The notes beneath the pieces were generated by a model. It was not told where the DNA came from. It did not search any database and saw nothing but the letters and a program-made list of their open reading frames with translations. Below are positions 24,627-38,865 of a stretch of 64,000 bases of DNA, piece after piece. This DNA comes from Cardiocondyla obscurior (Eukaryota; Arthropoda; Insecta; Hymenoptera; Formicidae): NCBI RefSeq assembly GCF_019399895.1, contig NC_091867.1, positions 8,693,501 to 8,757,500 of the forward strand, read 5' to 3'. Positions within the stretch are counted from its first letter, which is position 1, and each line of letters starts with the position of its first letter. Both the position numbers and the translations under genes were made by a program.

Positions 24627-27600
24627 CCACGAGGATTAAACAGACGAAGTGAGTTGTCGTGTAAAATGTCGACCGTGACACGCACGCGCTGAATTGTCAT
24701 GTCAAGTATTTAGAATTTGAAAAGCTCGACTAAAATGTAAAATGTAGAAAAAGTTAAGTACAAGAATTAAAATAAAATAAAATAAAATTAATATAGTTTA
24801 ATTAAATAAAAATTAATTAATCAATTATTACGCGGAAGTTATCAAAGAATTTTTTTTTTCTTTTTACGCCAAATTGATCTTCTCGTTTTTAACTGGCAGC
24901 GAATATTGCGGGTCCATTAAATATTTAATCGCGCAAGTTAAAGGCTTTCTCGTCTCGCGAGCGCAAAGCAGATATCGATGATGCACTTGGCGAGATGCAC
25001 GGCCCAAGCTATCTCGATCGTGCCATCTGGCACATAGGAGTTCGCGAGATATCTCGGCTGCGCCACCTAATAGCCAGATTAACACGTCGACAAGCGAACC
25101 TATCGACCAAATCACACATATGGCGTACAGTTTGCTCGAATCGCTCCGCAGCGGACAACCTAATTTCCCATCGCCGCGTGGAAAATTTGCCTCGCACTAT
25201 ATGTGTACTATATTTCGTTCACGAACGCATAAATCGCACATGTGTGTGATATAATACACATAAGTGATACGTATTGCATCTCTTTGAAATAAATCTCCGC
25301 GCTCTTAATACGTTAATCAATCGTCGTAACTAAAATCTTGCTTTAAGCGAGAGAACATCTTGTTTCTACAAAGTGATAAACCAAGACCGTAAAACTCTTA
25401 CGTTTTAGGTGATTAAAAAAAATGATGGACATACCGCGCGATATACAACAACATAAAAGTATTAAACAAATTTTCGAGTTTATACGGCGCACCGTGCGAG
25501 TTATAGCGCTAAGAAAATCGCGTAAAAACGCAAAAGGAACTTTCTAATAGGGACTAATAAAAAGGCGAGGTATCTCGGGGATATCGTAAAGCTCGTCCAT
25601 GTGCAGGAACGCGCTGATGAAGAAGGCAACCGGGGAACAAACGGAAAGAAATCCCGCCAGATGTGGCTCGAGAACGTGTTTACGTAAAATATCGAGGACG
25701 GGATCGATAACGTTTTGCCACTCTCGGCACGCAACTTTGACGATTGGCTCTCTTTCCCTCCGCGTGATCCTTTATGCATGCTCTTTGACATGGAATCGAC
25801 AAGGCGGTACTGTGCGCACCTATTATCGGCCACTCGGAATACGAGATCTCGCAGCACACGCGGAACAGGTCTCGCAAAAATTTTTAACGATACGCGTCGC
25901 GCATTACACGCATCAACAGAAGAATACCGATCAATACTGCCAATCGAAGCCACCTTAGTCGACTGCGTAAACGATGCTGATTAGCGACGGAGCCTGCACG
26001 ATTTTTCTCGACGAGAGGGAAAAGATCTGAAATCCGTGCAGCACCTTTCGAATTCTGCAAACGAATTTTATTTTATTTTATTTTTTTTTTCTCTTCTTTT
26101 TTTCTATTTATTCCTTTTTACTCTGCCGCCATAATAAATGTAGCGTCTTGACGAGTTCTGATTAACGCGTTTCGTCCGTGCGGCTCGGCGCGAGAACGAG
26201 CACGACGGAGTTTGGGAAGAAAATTTGTCGGGCGATACCGCGAGAGGGAAAAGGCAATTTATCTTGTTACATTAGCAAATGGGGATGATAATAGTCCCGC
26301 GAAGGGAACCTAGGATCCCGATGGAATCAACGGAAACAGCCGGTCGGTGTTTACGCACATTCACGCACCGCCGAGCCCGCGTACAAGGTAGAACGTGTTA
26401 CGCGTGCGTGTGTATGAGCGAACACCTTTGTGAGATTAAGCACGTTTGCCTGTCGGACGTGTAAGTATGTACAAGCTTGCATCGGTACACATCGCGTGAC
26501 GGCGAGCGTGCGCCGAAGGTTGCATCTGCACGAGTTGCCGTAGGAATGCGCCGACACCGTCCGTATCCATCCAATGATAATTATCAGAGTGCAGAGCCGC
26601 TCGTCGACAGCAGCAACTCAAAATACGTCGGGTGCGGGCACCATTACCCGAGCCGGAGAAATGAAAATGTCTCGATTAATTGAGCTTTAACGACGTAAAC
26701 GGATAACGAAGTCTTATTTTTCTGTCAATTGCAAGCGAACCTGTCTTCCATCGGAACTTTTAATTCGTTCAATCTCGAACGGGCGGGGCTTAATTTAACG
26801 GAATCTTAACTTCCGATTTACTCAAAAGCTTTAATAAAATTTGAGAAATAAGAAGCGAGTCTTTTGTCTTCCCTCCTGGTTTCTTTCTCATTCTCTCTCT
26901 TTATCCTTATCCTTGACATTATTTCTCGCAAGGAAATTGTAAGTAACACATGCCAACCGGTGACGTGCGTGCGTGCGGAAGAAGTTAACGCGCGTTTCCG
27001 TCAAATGTGCCCGCTCGCAAGAGTGTGTACACAGTTTCAGGCGCCTTATGATACTAATTGATGTCGGCTGTCAGACAGGCGAGACAGCCGGATCAACGTG
27101 GAAGGCGCGCTAGCGCTTCCAGAGGGTGGAAGCCCCACACACCCTTCCGTCTCACGATAGTATTCGACTTCTCCTCGCTTCCGCTTACGAGCCCGGACGC
27201 GCTTGACAATGGACACGCCACTAGGAAGAATGTAGGTGCATGCCTCGGCAACAATACGCGAACAATGCCTCGTAACGACTTCGAGTCTCTCCTTTTCTCC
27301 CCGTCTCTTTCTCTCGCTCGCGAAAGCGCAAATTGGCACCGCGAATCACGGGGAAAGATGTCTGTCGACTCGGCGCAAACTTGTTTCGGGAAAGAACCAT
27401 TCCTCGACGTCGGTTTGATAAGCGATTCACGTCATTCGTTGCGTTTTCTCCGAAACGCGAAAACGTTTCGCCGGCGCTCAAAGGGCTTGCCCTACTTTTC
27501 TCAATGATACGAAACGATCGAGTCCGGTTTATACTTTCTTTTGAAGAAAATTTTGGAAATTGACAAGGGCTGATTTTCGAAAATCGATTTAAAAAAACGT

Positions 27601-30600
27601 AATTAAGTCGGTCAGTAGGTAATATACTTATAAATCATTGTATCATTAGCCGGCTTTTAATCTCGTGACAAAGTCAATTAACGCAATCACGAAACGTTTA
27701 CGGTCTTGACGTCTTTATGATCTCGAATTTCATCATTCTGCGGGGGATCTCGTCAAATTTCTTGCTTCCGACTACCCTTCTCACGCAAAACCAACATAAC
27801 GGACAGAAAAAAAAAAAAAAAAAAGAGGGACGGTGGTCCATTCAGGAGCACGTGGAGACAGGTGGTGAGAAACACAATGGACAGATAATAGCTGGAATTG
27901 ATGGATTGATAGGAGAGAAAGGCTCAGCTGCGGTAAGGCGATTGCGGCGGCGCAAGGAAATATAATTTTCCAATCTGCCGCCGATCGGAAGTCAGGCTGA
28001 GGCAGAGGGACGACGCGAACGTGAAATACGTATCCTACGAAGCGGCAAGAAAGGAGTAATTCCACGAACGCAGGTACATAAGGTGCCTCGGTGTGAGGCA
28101 TTAAGATACGCGCGAGGGGACGAATAGCCGAGGAGATGGAGAAAGAAAAGGACGAAGGATCAGGGTGGAGTAGCGAGGAGCGAGAGGGCGGAAATCGTCC
28201 CGGCAGCTAGATGGGCTTCAGGATCGACCTTCCACTCGAGTAATGAGAAAATCACAAAAGACGTGTCACTTCAATGGGTCTCCGGTATCTGTCGCGTCTC
28301 TCTCTCCCTCTCCTTCTCGTCTCTATCTCCGTTCCTCCTTAGAATCTTCTTCCACTCGACTACCAACGACAATCTGCGAAGACCAGTAACCTACATCGGT
28401 CCTGTCCAAGAGCTTATTATCGAATTTTATCCTTAAGAGAGAGAAATCGTCTCTAATAATACGCATTGTTGCGCTTTCCGATTGATTAATCTGACATTTT
28501 CTACTCGACCACGCGGACAGATCTTATTACTGAATTCTCGATACTCTGACATAATGCACGATATAAGGATCAAAACGTCGGTTGATATACGACGAAAGCA
28601 ATCGGTTGTCGAGGTTTAAAGTTATCGAATGTTATACATCAGGATACATATAATATATCGAGTCGGAAGTATAATTCGATCGTTAATTCCTTAGCGAGAA
28701 CTTTAAGAAAGAAGTTATTAAAATTGCAATTGAGAACCTTATATAAAAATCGCAATGTGATTTTTTTAAATTCCCCGTGCGCACTTAAGTATTCAGACCG
28801 CCGCTGATGGGTCTTTGACGAAATTTACCCTCGAAAGAATTCCGCGGAGTGATCAGAGATGGTTAATAATACCGGCGAAAGAGGCTGTTTAGTGGGTCGA
28901 TTTATTCAGGAACACGTAGCGGCCATTAATGCACGATAGCACCAGCTGATCGTAGACGGCGATACGAAGAGATTTAAGTATCGGCTGACTGGGCGGTTTC
29001 CAAGGCTTTTCCCCGCGAGCGGGGGTGGCAACCATCTTTCCAAATAGTTTATTTACCCGTCTTCAGTTCTCATCTGCATACGTACGAGGATAACTCGAAT
29101 TTAAAAAAAAATTAGCTCCGCTTAGCGTTAAAGTTGACCGACGGAAGATTCTTTTTTTCTTTTCCCATTTTAGCTGAATATCTTTTTACGAAATATCCGC
29201 GCCGTTTCCACGAATGAGGGAAACCAGTTCAATAAAAAAAAAAAATATATATATATACATTCAACGTCCGAGAATATATATGAAGAAATTAAATCACGGG
29301 CTCAGTTAATAAGTTGATTGCAGAGAGTTCGAAAAAGTCTTGCCTTAAAAATTCCGTCTCTCGCAGAGCTGGAAATTTAAAGGAGTCATGACAGAAATTA
29401 TAAATTACATCTTCTTCAAAGAGAATTGACTTTTTTAATTTACTTTAAGAAATCCCGACGGTAATGCGCATTATTCCGGGGCGCCTTGTGCATATATCAG
29501 GCACGAAGCTGCCGGCGGATCACTTTTATTTCCACAACGGTACGTGTTTAAACGGAGCTGGGAAACGAAGGGAAACGGAAGGATGTCAAGAGGAGGCCAC
29601 GCTTCTACCGGGGTGAGCTAAGAGCAGATGGATTTCATACAAAGAGCCCGTTATTTCATAATGTACGTGGATACTAAACGGACACGCGATGGACGTTAAC
29701 GCGCACAGGGGAGGAATACATGTAAAAATACAGTCGGGAAAAACAATACGCATTTTGCCCGTTCCGACCGCCGTCGCCGTCGCCGCCATTCCGTTTCGTT
29801 GCATGAAACAAACATTCGCTTTGAGTTTCGCGCGCGATAAAAAGATGGAAAAAAGGAAGAAATAATATAAACAAGAAAAGAAAAAGAAAAAGAAAAAAAA
29901 TAGAGAACAAGAGAGAAAGAGAAGACGATGGAAAAATTGCAGAGATGCGCTATGTCTTCGCGCTTTTACTTTGACTTCCTCCGATACGAGCAATCTTTCT
30001 CTCTTCCTTTTCTCCTTCGTTTCTCACTTCCTCATTGGAAATGGAGAATGGAACATTTTCGAAGTGCCGCAATGACTTGCAGTCGCAAGTATTCTCTATG
30101 CATGAGTCTGCCACGCATGTCGGCCTGTCTCCGATTTATTTCGCACGAAACGCCCGGATGTTCGTTATACTACAGACAATAAGAGTCACAAAGACCGACT
30201 CAGACGTACGGAATAAATTTCAGAGGAATTTTCCCCGGTGGCGCGCAATTTGTTTAATAAAATATTTATCCCAAATGACGAAATTTATATCTCGTGCACG
30301 TGCGCGTGCAATCTTGGCAAATTAAAAATCCAAAAGTACTATTAGTTTCCTCGTTATTACAACATGAAGATATCCGAGTGCAATTACACTCGGAAGTAAA
30401 ACATTGAAGCTAAAGAAGTTGATATCAGAATGCGTAAATAAATTACACAACCGCCGGCGATGGTTGTCGCAAACGTAATCATCTCGGTGTACGTCTTAAG
30501 TAAACGAGAAGATAAAATACCGTGACTTTTTCTCTTTCGCGCGATCTCTCTTTTTCTCTCTCACCTCCGACTTTTTCTACGTTTTCCATCGGGCGATGTT

Positions 30601-31955
30601 GTAAGAGTTATTGCCAATCTCGTTCAGTACGCAAAACGAATCTCCTTTGATGTCTTTCAGAAACCCTGAGATTGCCTAGAGGCTCTCTGGTCGAACACGT
30701 TTTCAAAACTGCCCGACCTTTGAGGAACTTCACATTACTCATTAAAAGTCTGATACCTCATTAACTATCACTGAAATTAAAGTCACTTTTTGTAGCTTTG
30801 CATTTGACTGCCAAATGCGAGGACTTTGCATCGCGACCAATGGCTCCAACTATTTTTTTAAACTCGCCCGGCCTTTGTTACATTATATTCGAATATAATC
30901 GCGTAAACTTCGTGATGTAATTTTAATTAAATTAGAAATTATAAGTTAAAGTATTTTAATGTAAATTTTTTTTTCTTTTTTTTTCTTTCAAATAATATTC
31001 TGCCGTAATATTATTCCCACTTTCGACATTCTGACCGGGTCGTGATTTCTGAGGGACGGCGACTCTCGTCGACCAGTCAGCGACGGATACAAATCACTTT
31101 CGCCGTTAATGCCGAGATTGCTTCCGACGTGAATTAATTCTTTCTTTCGTCAATTCGGGACCTCGAGCCGAGCTTTATTATTCGACCGGGAGAAAATAAG
31201 CAGCGCGGTTCGAGGGAGGGTAGCTGAACGATATCGCTTTGTTGGCGCCCGGCAGTCTCTGCGCACAGCGTGGTTTACGGTATAACTTTGTCGGTCGGCC
31301 GTTTCCGTGGGTATATCGCGTCGTAAAAGGGACAAGTTGCCGATCTCACGACGGGGGAGAGAAGACCTGCTGGCTCATATCGCGACGATGTTTAGGGTGA
31401 GCCTACCCCTACCCGACGAAGCGATTTTACCACGCCGGGCGTCCCTTTTTCAACCCGGGATGTAATTCCTATCGCGGACGACGATAACGTTCAATCGCGT
31501 CGAGCATGCGATCGTCGCGATCGAACTAATCTACAAACTTTTCCCGTCAATATACGACCTCGTGACGCGGGGAGAGAAGGAGACAAGAGAGAAGGAACCT
31601 GTAAAAACGGGATCGCGTAGCACCGCTGATAAACGCGGCTGATAACGCCGATGGCATTGGTAATCGCGGCGTTAATCGTCGAAGGGTTCCGTCGAGAGGT
31701 ATTCGACGGAAATCGAACTTTTAAGAATAGACCGTTTTCAAAAGCCAACGAGATCTCCTGTGTTAGTAAACGCCAATAACTCACGTCGCACGTGTCAGGA
31801 AATACGTGCGTTTAGCGCAAATTTAATTAAGAAAGGTAAGCATATCATATTTCGCCAAATGGAAATAATTCGTGAGCGCCACGTTTGATATTTCGCGCAT
31901 TGATTTTGAACGACCTCGCTGCTACCGAACGCTACAAAGAAGCACTGCATTTGTC
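24627..31955. other. Anonymous non-coding DNA
   Basis: No gene recognised. (AAAAT)4 at about 24769-24789 within an AT-rich stretch; T-rich tract at 26074-26105; poly-A at 27807-27824; CT-rich stretch at 28299-28330; purine run at 29872-29925; TCCGAGTG-CAATTA-CACTCGGA inverted repeat at about 30373-30394; T tract at 30967-30990. The short frames here resemble no family known to me. Confidence 0.6.
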
Positions 31956-31972
31956 AGAGAGAGAAAGAAAGA

Positions 31973-32032
<60 letters not shown>
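31956..32032. repeat. GA microsatellite, about 26 perfect units plus degenerate flank
   Basis: An imperfect GA/GAAA lead-in (31956-31980) runs into a perfect (GA)26 at 31981-32032. It encodes an Arg-Glu run in the plus-strand frame 31872-32144, which is a repeat artefact. Confidence 0.97.
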
Positions 32033-32035
<3 letters not shown>

Positions 32036-35000
32036 CCGTACCCTATTAACGAGGCAATTAATAATAATGGGGCACGAACCCCCGCGCAGCCACACCCAAT
32101 TACCGCCTCGTTCTACGGGCCGCTGTATTATCCGTTTTAATTAGTGCAACGCTTTGTGCGATGCTCGCTAATAGCGATAACCGGCAGCCGATTACTCCGG
32201 ACTCATCAATATTCCGTTTAGTCGGCGTTGCGCCTTCAACCGGCTTAGAATTTCGCGCGGAAACGGCAAGATCAAAGTCTCAAGTAGAGACGCTGTCGGC
32301 CGGTCAGTTCTGCTCAAAGGAAATCGGCTCAATGCGTCATCAATCCCTCATTCACGCAGATCGGCTCGTCGTCGCTTTTCGTTGATGATCTTGAAACCGA
32401 TTGCCGTTGAATAAATTCGTAGAAAATTTCGCGTGTATATTTCTCTTCAGGCGCGAAAGCAACGCGGGGGGAAAAAAAAATAACTCTGTCGCGCGAGTTT
32501 GTGACAAAACGTTTTAATCTCCTGTATAAATGTGTTGCGCAAACACATTCGGCGATTATCTATTGAAAGAGTCGTGCGGAGAATTAAAAACTGCCGAATT
32601 TTTATCACTGCGACACGCCGTATTCAGTAAAATAATTACGCCCTTTTTGCATTTGAATATGCACGTAAATGAATATATCATTTGCAAACTCGCTAATTTG
32701 CAGCTTACTCGATGTTTGTGAATTTGGAAATTTACAGGCTGTAAAGTCTTTTATACGAGTAAAAACGCGCAATAGCAATTTTCTTTTTTTAATATTTTTT
32801 TTTTTTTACGCGGCACTTTCAAGTGCGTTTATACGTACACTCGTGTAAAAACGCGCAACATGTCCACACGCATATTCCAAAGAAATGGAGTGACGAGAAT
32901 AACGGCGATAACACAGATTCATCGCGAGGCTGCAATCGGCAATGTCGATATAAATGGAGGCTGATACGAAATCAATCAGCGAATTCCCGTCGATTCGGGA
33001 TGGCACCGGGCCGTATGTTCTCGGAGTCTATTATTTACGTATCGGCAGTGCGAAATCAAATGATCGACGGCGCAACAGAGAAACGTGGAATTTCGTTTCG
33101 ACGCCCCTCGCAAGAGGTGAAGAATGGCCTCCTCTCCCCGGCCAGTGTCCGGAGGTAAAAGCTGGAAACGAATTTCGAGGTGCAGCTTCGCCGCAGGCGG
33201 CAGCGCCGGATCGAAGTAACAATACCGATGATTGCGGCCACGTAGTTAGTATCGCTTAGAGAACCAGCTTCGCCTCGGTATTAGATTCCGATCGAAACTG
33301 GGTAAAAGCACGTTTATTGGAATTGTCCCGACCGACACAGACCGAAAATGATAACGATACGCGGCCGAGATAATCGCTATTTTAAAATCCGCGATATACA
33401 TTTCTTGTTCGTGTACGTAGGAAACTCTACCGAGCAATCCATTTCTCGGGAGCGAAGAAAATTATCAACGACGAAATGGAATTTAACGTGCACAGCGCAA
33501 GACGGTCGGATCGCAAAACAAGTACATTTTCACGATACATTGCACTCAATTTTGCGGGGAAAATAGTCTGTGTAATAAATATTATACAACGAGTGCCACT
33601 GCACGGGTCAACAAACTACAAAGCAGGCACGGTGAACGAGAAATTTTGCATTATAAATTGCACACAGCCGTTATTATACGGTAAGGGCATTACTACATAA
33701 TGTCATAATAGTAATGTTGCTATTTAATTCAGTGTTTACGAAACGCAATTTCATAACGCCGCCAGTGTAATGAAATTTAATCAAAATGACGTATTAGACG
33801 CTCAATTATTCATGACAGCGATTGTTATTATTAACGAGCGGGGTTTCATCCGTCATGTAAAAGACTGTCGTTCTGCCGCGCAGATCGCACTAGAAAATAT
33901 TAACATTTTTATACCGTGCATTGTACATGTGTAACCTAAACTTCCCTCGTACAGCCTTTTGCATTTGCTTTAATCTTGAAATTTAAATAATATATAATAC
34001 GATTAATCCTAATATTATCTACTGACCGAAACGTTGACAATATTTGACTATAGAAAATACGTAGCAAAAAAACAAGGTTCCTCTGTCGTACGAATCAGAC
34101 TTTAAATACGGTCGTGATCGCGGGGTTGGAGTCCTCTCTTACAATGCGACGTTTCATATCTGGGCCTCGTATCGTTAACGAGAGAAAGAGGAAGGAGTTT
34201 GAAGCAAGAGCGGATGGAACGGAAGTTGAAGCCGACGTCGCCTTCCCATCGACGGCCCCCCGGCCAATGCGAGGTAGATAAAGGCAAGAATGAACGCTCG
34301 AGAGGGTTGCGCGCAGATGAAGGCGACGCCGGGCGAGGGGATGGATGGTCGGGCGCGGGGAAAGAGAAAGAGGAACGGAGCCCAGGCCAGGAAATCGACT
34401 TCCCCGGGCTGGCTGGCAATGGCGATACACGATCGCCAATTGTCTCGCCGTGCTAGCAAACGCTAACAATGCACTCGCCGTCCGCGTCGCCGCGAAATGT
34501 AGGTAACGGGCACTCGAGAGTTTAATTAAACTCGCGGCGAAAGTCGGCCGTGGTTGGCTATCCCTCGAAATCGAGAGCATCTCTCGGCGGTCTGGCGAAA
34601 GATCGCTTTTCCATTCAAAAGGTTGGCTGTTTTTTTGTTTTTTTTTTTGTTTTTTTCCCCTTTTTCTTTTCTTTTCTTCTCGGTTAAATCATTACCATCG
34701 ATGTTCCATTTGCGTCTCTACGTCACGGACAACGCTTTCGATCCCGCGAGACTCGACGGGACGATGTTCACGCGGTGGACGTACATTTCGACGTTCGGAC
34801 TTGAAGGGGTGTAAAATTAAATGCTAAATAATACATAACGGCGGGCGAGGGCATAAAGGGAACGTAGGCGGCGAATCGTGAATTATTTCGCGCACCGTCG
34901 ACCCGACCTGCTCCTCCTCGATATTTCTCGAAATCCAAACGCGCCGCATCCGGTTACGGACGGCCGGCCGTCGCCAGCCGAGATCGATCACGCGGGTCTA

Positions 35001-35363
35001 ACACGGCGTGTTCTACATGCATATTTCGTTACCCTTTCCCGCGGTTCTCTCGCCCGCGCGTTCGGTTACGCCGCTCACGTCGCTCGTGGCCATTCCTCCT
35101 CGAAATCCCCGTTCGCTCAGCTGAGAGCGGCGTAGCACGGCTCCCCAGCATCCAGGACAGTATTCATTCTTTATCCCCCGTTCCTGCACCATCCCGAGCT
35201 CGTCTTATTCCGCCGGTTACTCTCGCCACGGCAAAGCCGACTCCAATTACATCCGGGATACCGGAATCCCACCTCGTGCTTGCTCGTCCGGGCAATTGAA
35301 AAATAATAGAAGCTCTGCCGGACAGGCCGTCCCTACGCAGCTTCTTCTTTCATTTTTTTTTCC
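32033..35363. other. Anonymous non-coding DNA
   Basis: No gene recognised. Two ATG-initiated plus-strand frames (32161-32385 and 32954-33259) have fairly balanced amino-acid composition but no family resemblance or splice support. T tracts at 32784-32808 and 34627-34656. A 20-bp sequence at 34763-34782 recurs at 51450-51469 with one mismatch. 34150-34500 is CpG-rich. Confidence 0.55.
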
Positions 35364-35389
35364 TTTTTTTTTTTTTTTTTTTTTTTTTT
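35364..35389. repeat. Poly-T tract, 26 nt
   Basis: Uninterrupted T26 on the plus strand, preceded by a further T9 separated by CC. It produces a polylysine pseudo-frame on the minus strand. Confidence 0.93.
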
Positions 35390-35537
35390 CCTTAACATTC
35401 CCTTTACCGTTAGAATTCCCTACGGGAATTAGCAGGAAATACGCGAGGAGAGATACAAGTCTGCGGAGGCGGTAAGGAAAGGAGATCAGGGAAAGAACCA
35501 AGGAGAAAGGAGATACCTTCGTTGAGAGCGGTTAAAC

Positions 35538-35571
35538 GGTTAATCGACGTCGGCAAGGGCGTCGATTAATC
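35538..35571. repeat. 12-bp inverted repeat with 10-nt loop
   Basis: Left arm GGTTAATCGACG (35538-35549) and right arm CGTCGATTAATC (35560-35571) pair over 12 positions with a single G:T-type mismatch, around a 10-nt spacer. The arms contain TTAATCGA, which could be a palindromic protein site or a small RNA stem. A shorter AATTCCC-TAC-GGGAATT hairpin lies 110 bp to the left (35414-35430). Confidence 0.8.
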
Positions 35572-38490
35572 AAAAGCGGCACGAACCACGAACGGCAGGT
35601 GTCGTCTCGATTTACAAATGGTTCTCCGCTTATTTCGACGATAAGCGGATCCTTATTGGACGGCTGGGGCCATCCCCGGAGGGATCTAGCGGGGTCGATT
35701 ATCCACAGCATCCGAGGGAGAGGGAAAGCGAGATTTTGCCGACCCGGGCGAAAGGCTTGTGGCGACGGTGGGAAACGCCTAATCCTCCCACGCTTTTTCG
35801 TTCAATATATCCCGCGCGAAATAAATCCATTGTAAAATCTACCCTTGCGAGATTTCATTACCCGTCGAGCTAAGGGAAAACAAACTTCGCAGCGTATACA
35901 GTACAAATCTTTACGCCAATTTTAAAAGTCAACAACGGACCCTGCTTTTTCACTCACACACTTTATAGGTATTTTATATATAAGGTGGAAATTATTTTTT
36001 TCTTTTTTTTTATGTCATGTGAATTTTATCGTTAGGAATAATTGAAATAAAAAATAAAAAAATAAAAAAAGTTTGATTTCGAGAACGTTAAGAAATACCA
36101 CGCAGATGTAAGTCGTAAGGAAACGGGAGCATTCGAAGGTTTCGATAAACGTGAACAAACACCGGGGATCTCGATCGCGTCGCTGTAAAGCGCCTCAAAT
36201 ACGTCACACACAGCATACATCTCCGGATCTCGGGATTTGCGGGATCTCGCGAACGAGGTTCGTGCGTGCGGGCCGAGAGAAGAAACGGCAACCGGGGGAA
36301 AAATGACAGGGCGAACAGGAAGCGAAAAGACGGGGGTGGGGGAGGGGCAAAAGGATGAAGAAGCTTCCGCGGAGGACTCGTGATCCCTGTTGACGAAGCG
36401 AACGGACAGCATCCTCGCGCCCCCGTAAGATATATTTCCTATTTCGCGGCGAACGTGCGCCGCATTCGTCGCGCGAGTGACGAAAGAAACGACGAAAATC
36501 TCTTTGTCGACGTTATAGATATTTGTTACAATTGCACCCGGTGTTTTTTTTTTTTTGCCCAATGAGACCGCGCAGGGAGCGAAGGAAAAGAAAAAGAAGC
36601 AAAGAGCGGAAGTTCGTTTTGGTCTCGTTAAAACCTCGCTGTCGAAAAAATCAACTTTTTATCGCGAGATCTGTAACGAAAAAAATAAAAAAGCTATATT
36701 CGCCATCGATTCTCCGTACCGATGACAAATCATCGAACTGCCACTCGTGTCGGTTAATCCGTCACGGGAAAAGACCGAGGGGTGTGCTTTAGTTTGGGAA
36801 TCCTCCCGGTTCGTGACATAAACCGCGCGTCGGTCGACAAGGGACGGCAGCTACTGAACGTTAATTATACTACGAAATTTACTTAGAAATATGACGAAAG
36901 GGGAGCACGGAGGACGAAGGAAGCCGACGGGAGGTGCTGGATAACTCGAAGGATGCACAAACGAAGGAGATAGAAACTACGAGCGGAGAAAGATGGATGA
37001 AGAAGCGGCGAGAACGTAGAATGCTGGAAACTACCCCGGAAACTAACTCGAGAGCTTAAGGAGAGCGAGGTCTTGGTTGCCGGAGACGGCCGAAGTTTGC
37101 CCCTTGATTAGACATTTATGGCAGGGAGTTGTAAACGAGCGTTACAGACATTAATTAGCATTTATTATTCATCATGGCGATTGCCACTTTCAATCAGCGC
37201 AAATCGACCGGGGAAACGTTTGAGATGATTCGTTGGTTGAGATTCGCGGAATTCATACTTGTCATTTCGCAATTACATCATTTGCGTTAATAGGCGTTTT
37301 CTTTCTCTCTTTTTTTTTTTTTTTCTATTTACGATTGCTGCTAAAATATTTATCAAGTAAAGATTGTCTAATAACCGGTACTTTCTGAATATAGAATTTA
37401 AATATTGTATTCAGTTCCGAGCGTATTTCGCTGTTACCAAAAGAAACGCATATATATACCGTGTAAATTACGCAAAACGTCGTGCTCTGCGGTCTTCAGG
37501 ATCGGCAATCGAGCGGCACCGCACTCGTCCATCCTCCCTTGTCCCGCGGCACAATGCACTTTGACAAACTTTGCGGCCAGCTTTGTGAACCGCGGAAACT
37601 ACATTGGCATCGCCGATGCGCACCCATAAAACTGATCCATTACAGACGCAGCCGATATGGTTACGCGGCCATAACCGCCGCTCGGCAACAAAGCTCTCCC
37701 CTTTCGCCTCGCGTTCCGTCCTAAAAGCAACCTTTACAATGCGACGAGCTTAATTGGTTTGACAGCCGCTATGGGCACTTTCATACTTGACCCTCCCCCG
37801 ATACCGGAGCGACACCCCAGCGAAGCCCCTACGGCTCATCCCGGGATCGCGCATCGGAGATGAGCCGCGCGCTTTTTTATTGTTTCGATCCGCGTTCCGG
37901 TGCCGCGCGTGATAAACCATAAAACGTAAAGAACAGTTTTTTATATTTCGCGGGTCGAGAAACAGGCGTACAGATAAAGCCCGCAGCGAGCTTGAACTCG
38001 TTTCGAGCACTCGCTTGAATTTTAATGCGTTTAAATACACGCGTCCGGCCGCACGGCCGCCGTACAAACGAGAGGTCCACGTGCGCGGATGCTGCCGTTC
38101 TCCGCTATACCGTGTCGTGCTCGCCGGCGTCATAAATGCGCTTTCGAGGTGGTGTCGCATGTAACAGTTGAGGGACACGAGATCCCGGCTCCACGAGACA
38201 CCGTTGCAATCGTGCACACGCGCAACACCGTGAAGATTACGTGCTCCCGTGCGCGCATAAAATTCCATCCCTGTCGCGCGTCCAGCATCCCAAGCGACCG
38301 CTCTTTGTCACTACCTCGACCAGAAATCGCGTGTGCATGTGCGCGCGATGCGGTATTTCTAGGAGAACGTTAATTAATAATTTAATCGAAGAGCCTGTTT
38401 CGGTCCTGCAGCCTCGGGTACGTGGCGCAGGTTCTCTAATTAAAACCGACCTGGTCCGCGTGCGAGCGTATACGCACGTGTGCACTGGAG
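35572..38490. other. Anonymous non-coding DNA
   Basis: No gene recognised. G-rich run near 36333-36350 (G5-T-G5-A-G4), T tracts at 36542-36555 and 37309-37324, and long but unrecognised minus-strand frames at 36032-36562 and 37750-38268. Confidence 0.55.
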
Positions 38491-38520
38491 TCGCGCGCGC
38501 GCACACGCATACACGCACAC
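38463..38520. other. Alternating purine-pyrimidine stretch (Z-DNA-prone)
   Basis: The core at 38491-38520 is (CG)n followed by CACACGCATACACGCACAC, almost perfectly alternating pyrimidine-purine. The left flank has further short alternating pieces (GCGTATACGCACGTGTGCAC). Such CG/CA stretches are the sequence type most able to adopt Z-DNA under negative supercoiling. Confidence 0.6.
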
Positions 38521-38865
38521 TTACACCGATTTTCGTGTTCATAGTTTCGGTATCGAGGAAAATAGGGGAAATCACGATGTCCGCTCTCACGGGCGAGAGG
38601 TGATACCTGCCGATGTATTAGATACATTTCACGCGCGAAAATCGTCTCGTCTTGTGTGTTTCGATTCATTTTAATCTCGCTCTACCGCGCGTAAATACGA
38701 GCGCCGGCGTTATTCATCTTCCGTTTCGTTTTCGGGTGGCTTTTGTCGTCGGGACACCGACGGCGGTTCCCGGTCGTCGCCGATGTATAGTGGTAACCGA
38801 GGGACTGATTGATGGACGTGCTTCAAAGGGGTGAACGGAAAATCTCGAGGCTGTTCACGTCTTAC

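Noticed and set aside
31872..32144. Plus-strand frame with a long Arg-Glu run
   Set aside because: It is simply the translation of the GA microsatellite.
32954..33259. ATG-initiated 101-codon plus-strand frame of balanced composition
   Set aside because: No family resemblance, no acceptor or donor at its ends, and overlapping minus-strand frames of similar length.
37750..38268. 172-codon minus-strand frame
   Set aside because: Arg/Ser-rich and CpG-driven with no recognisable motif; a long opposite-strand frame overlaps it, as expected from composition.
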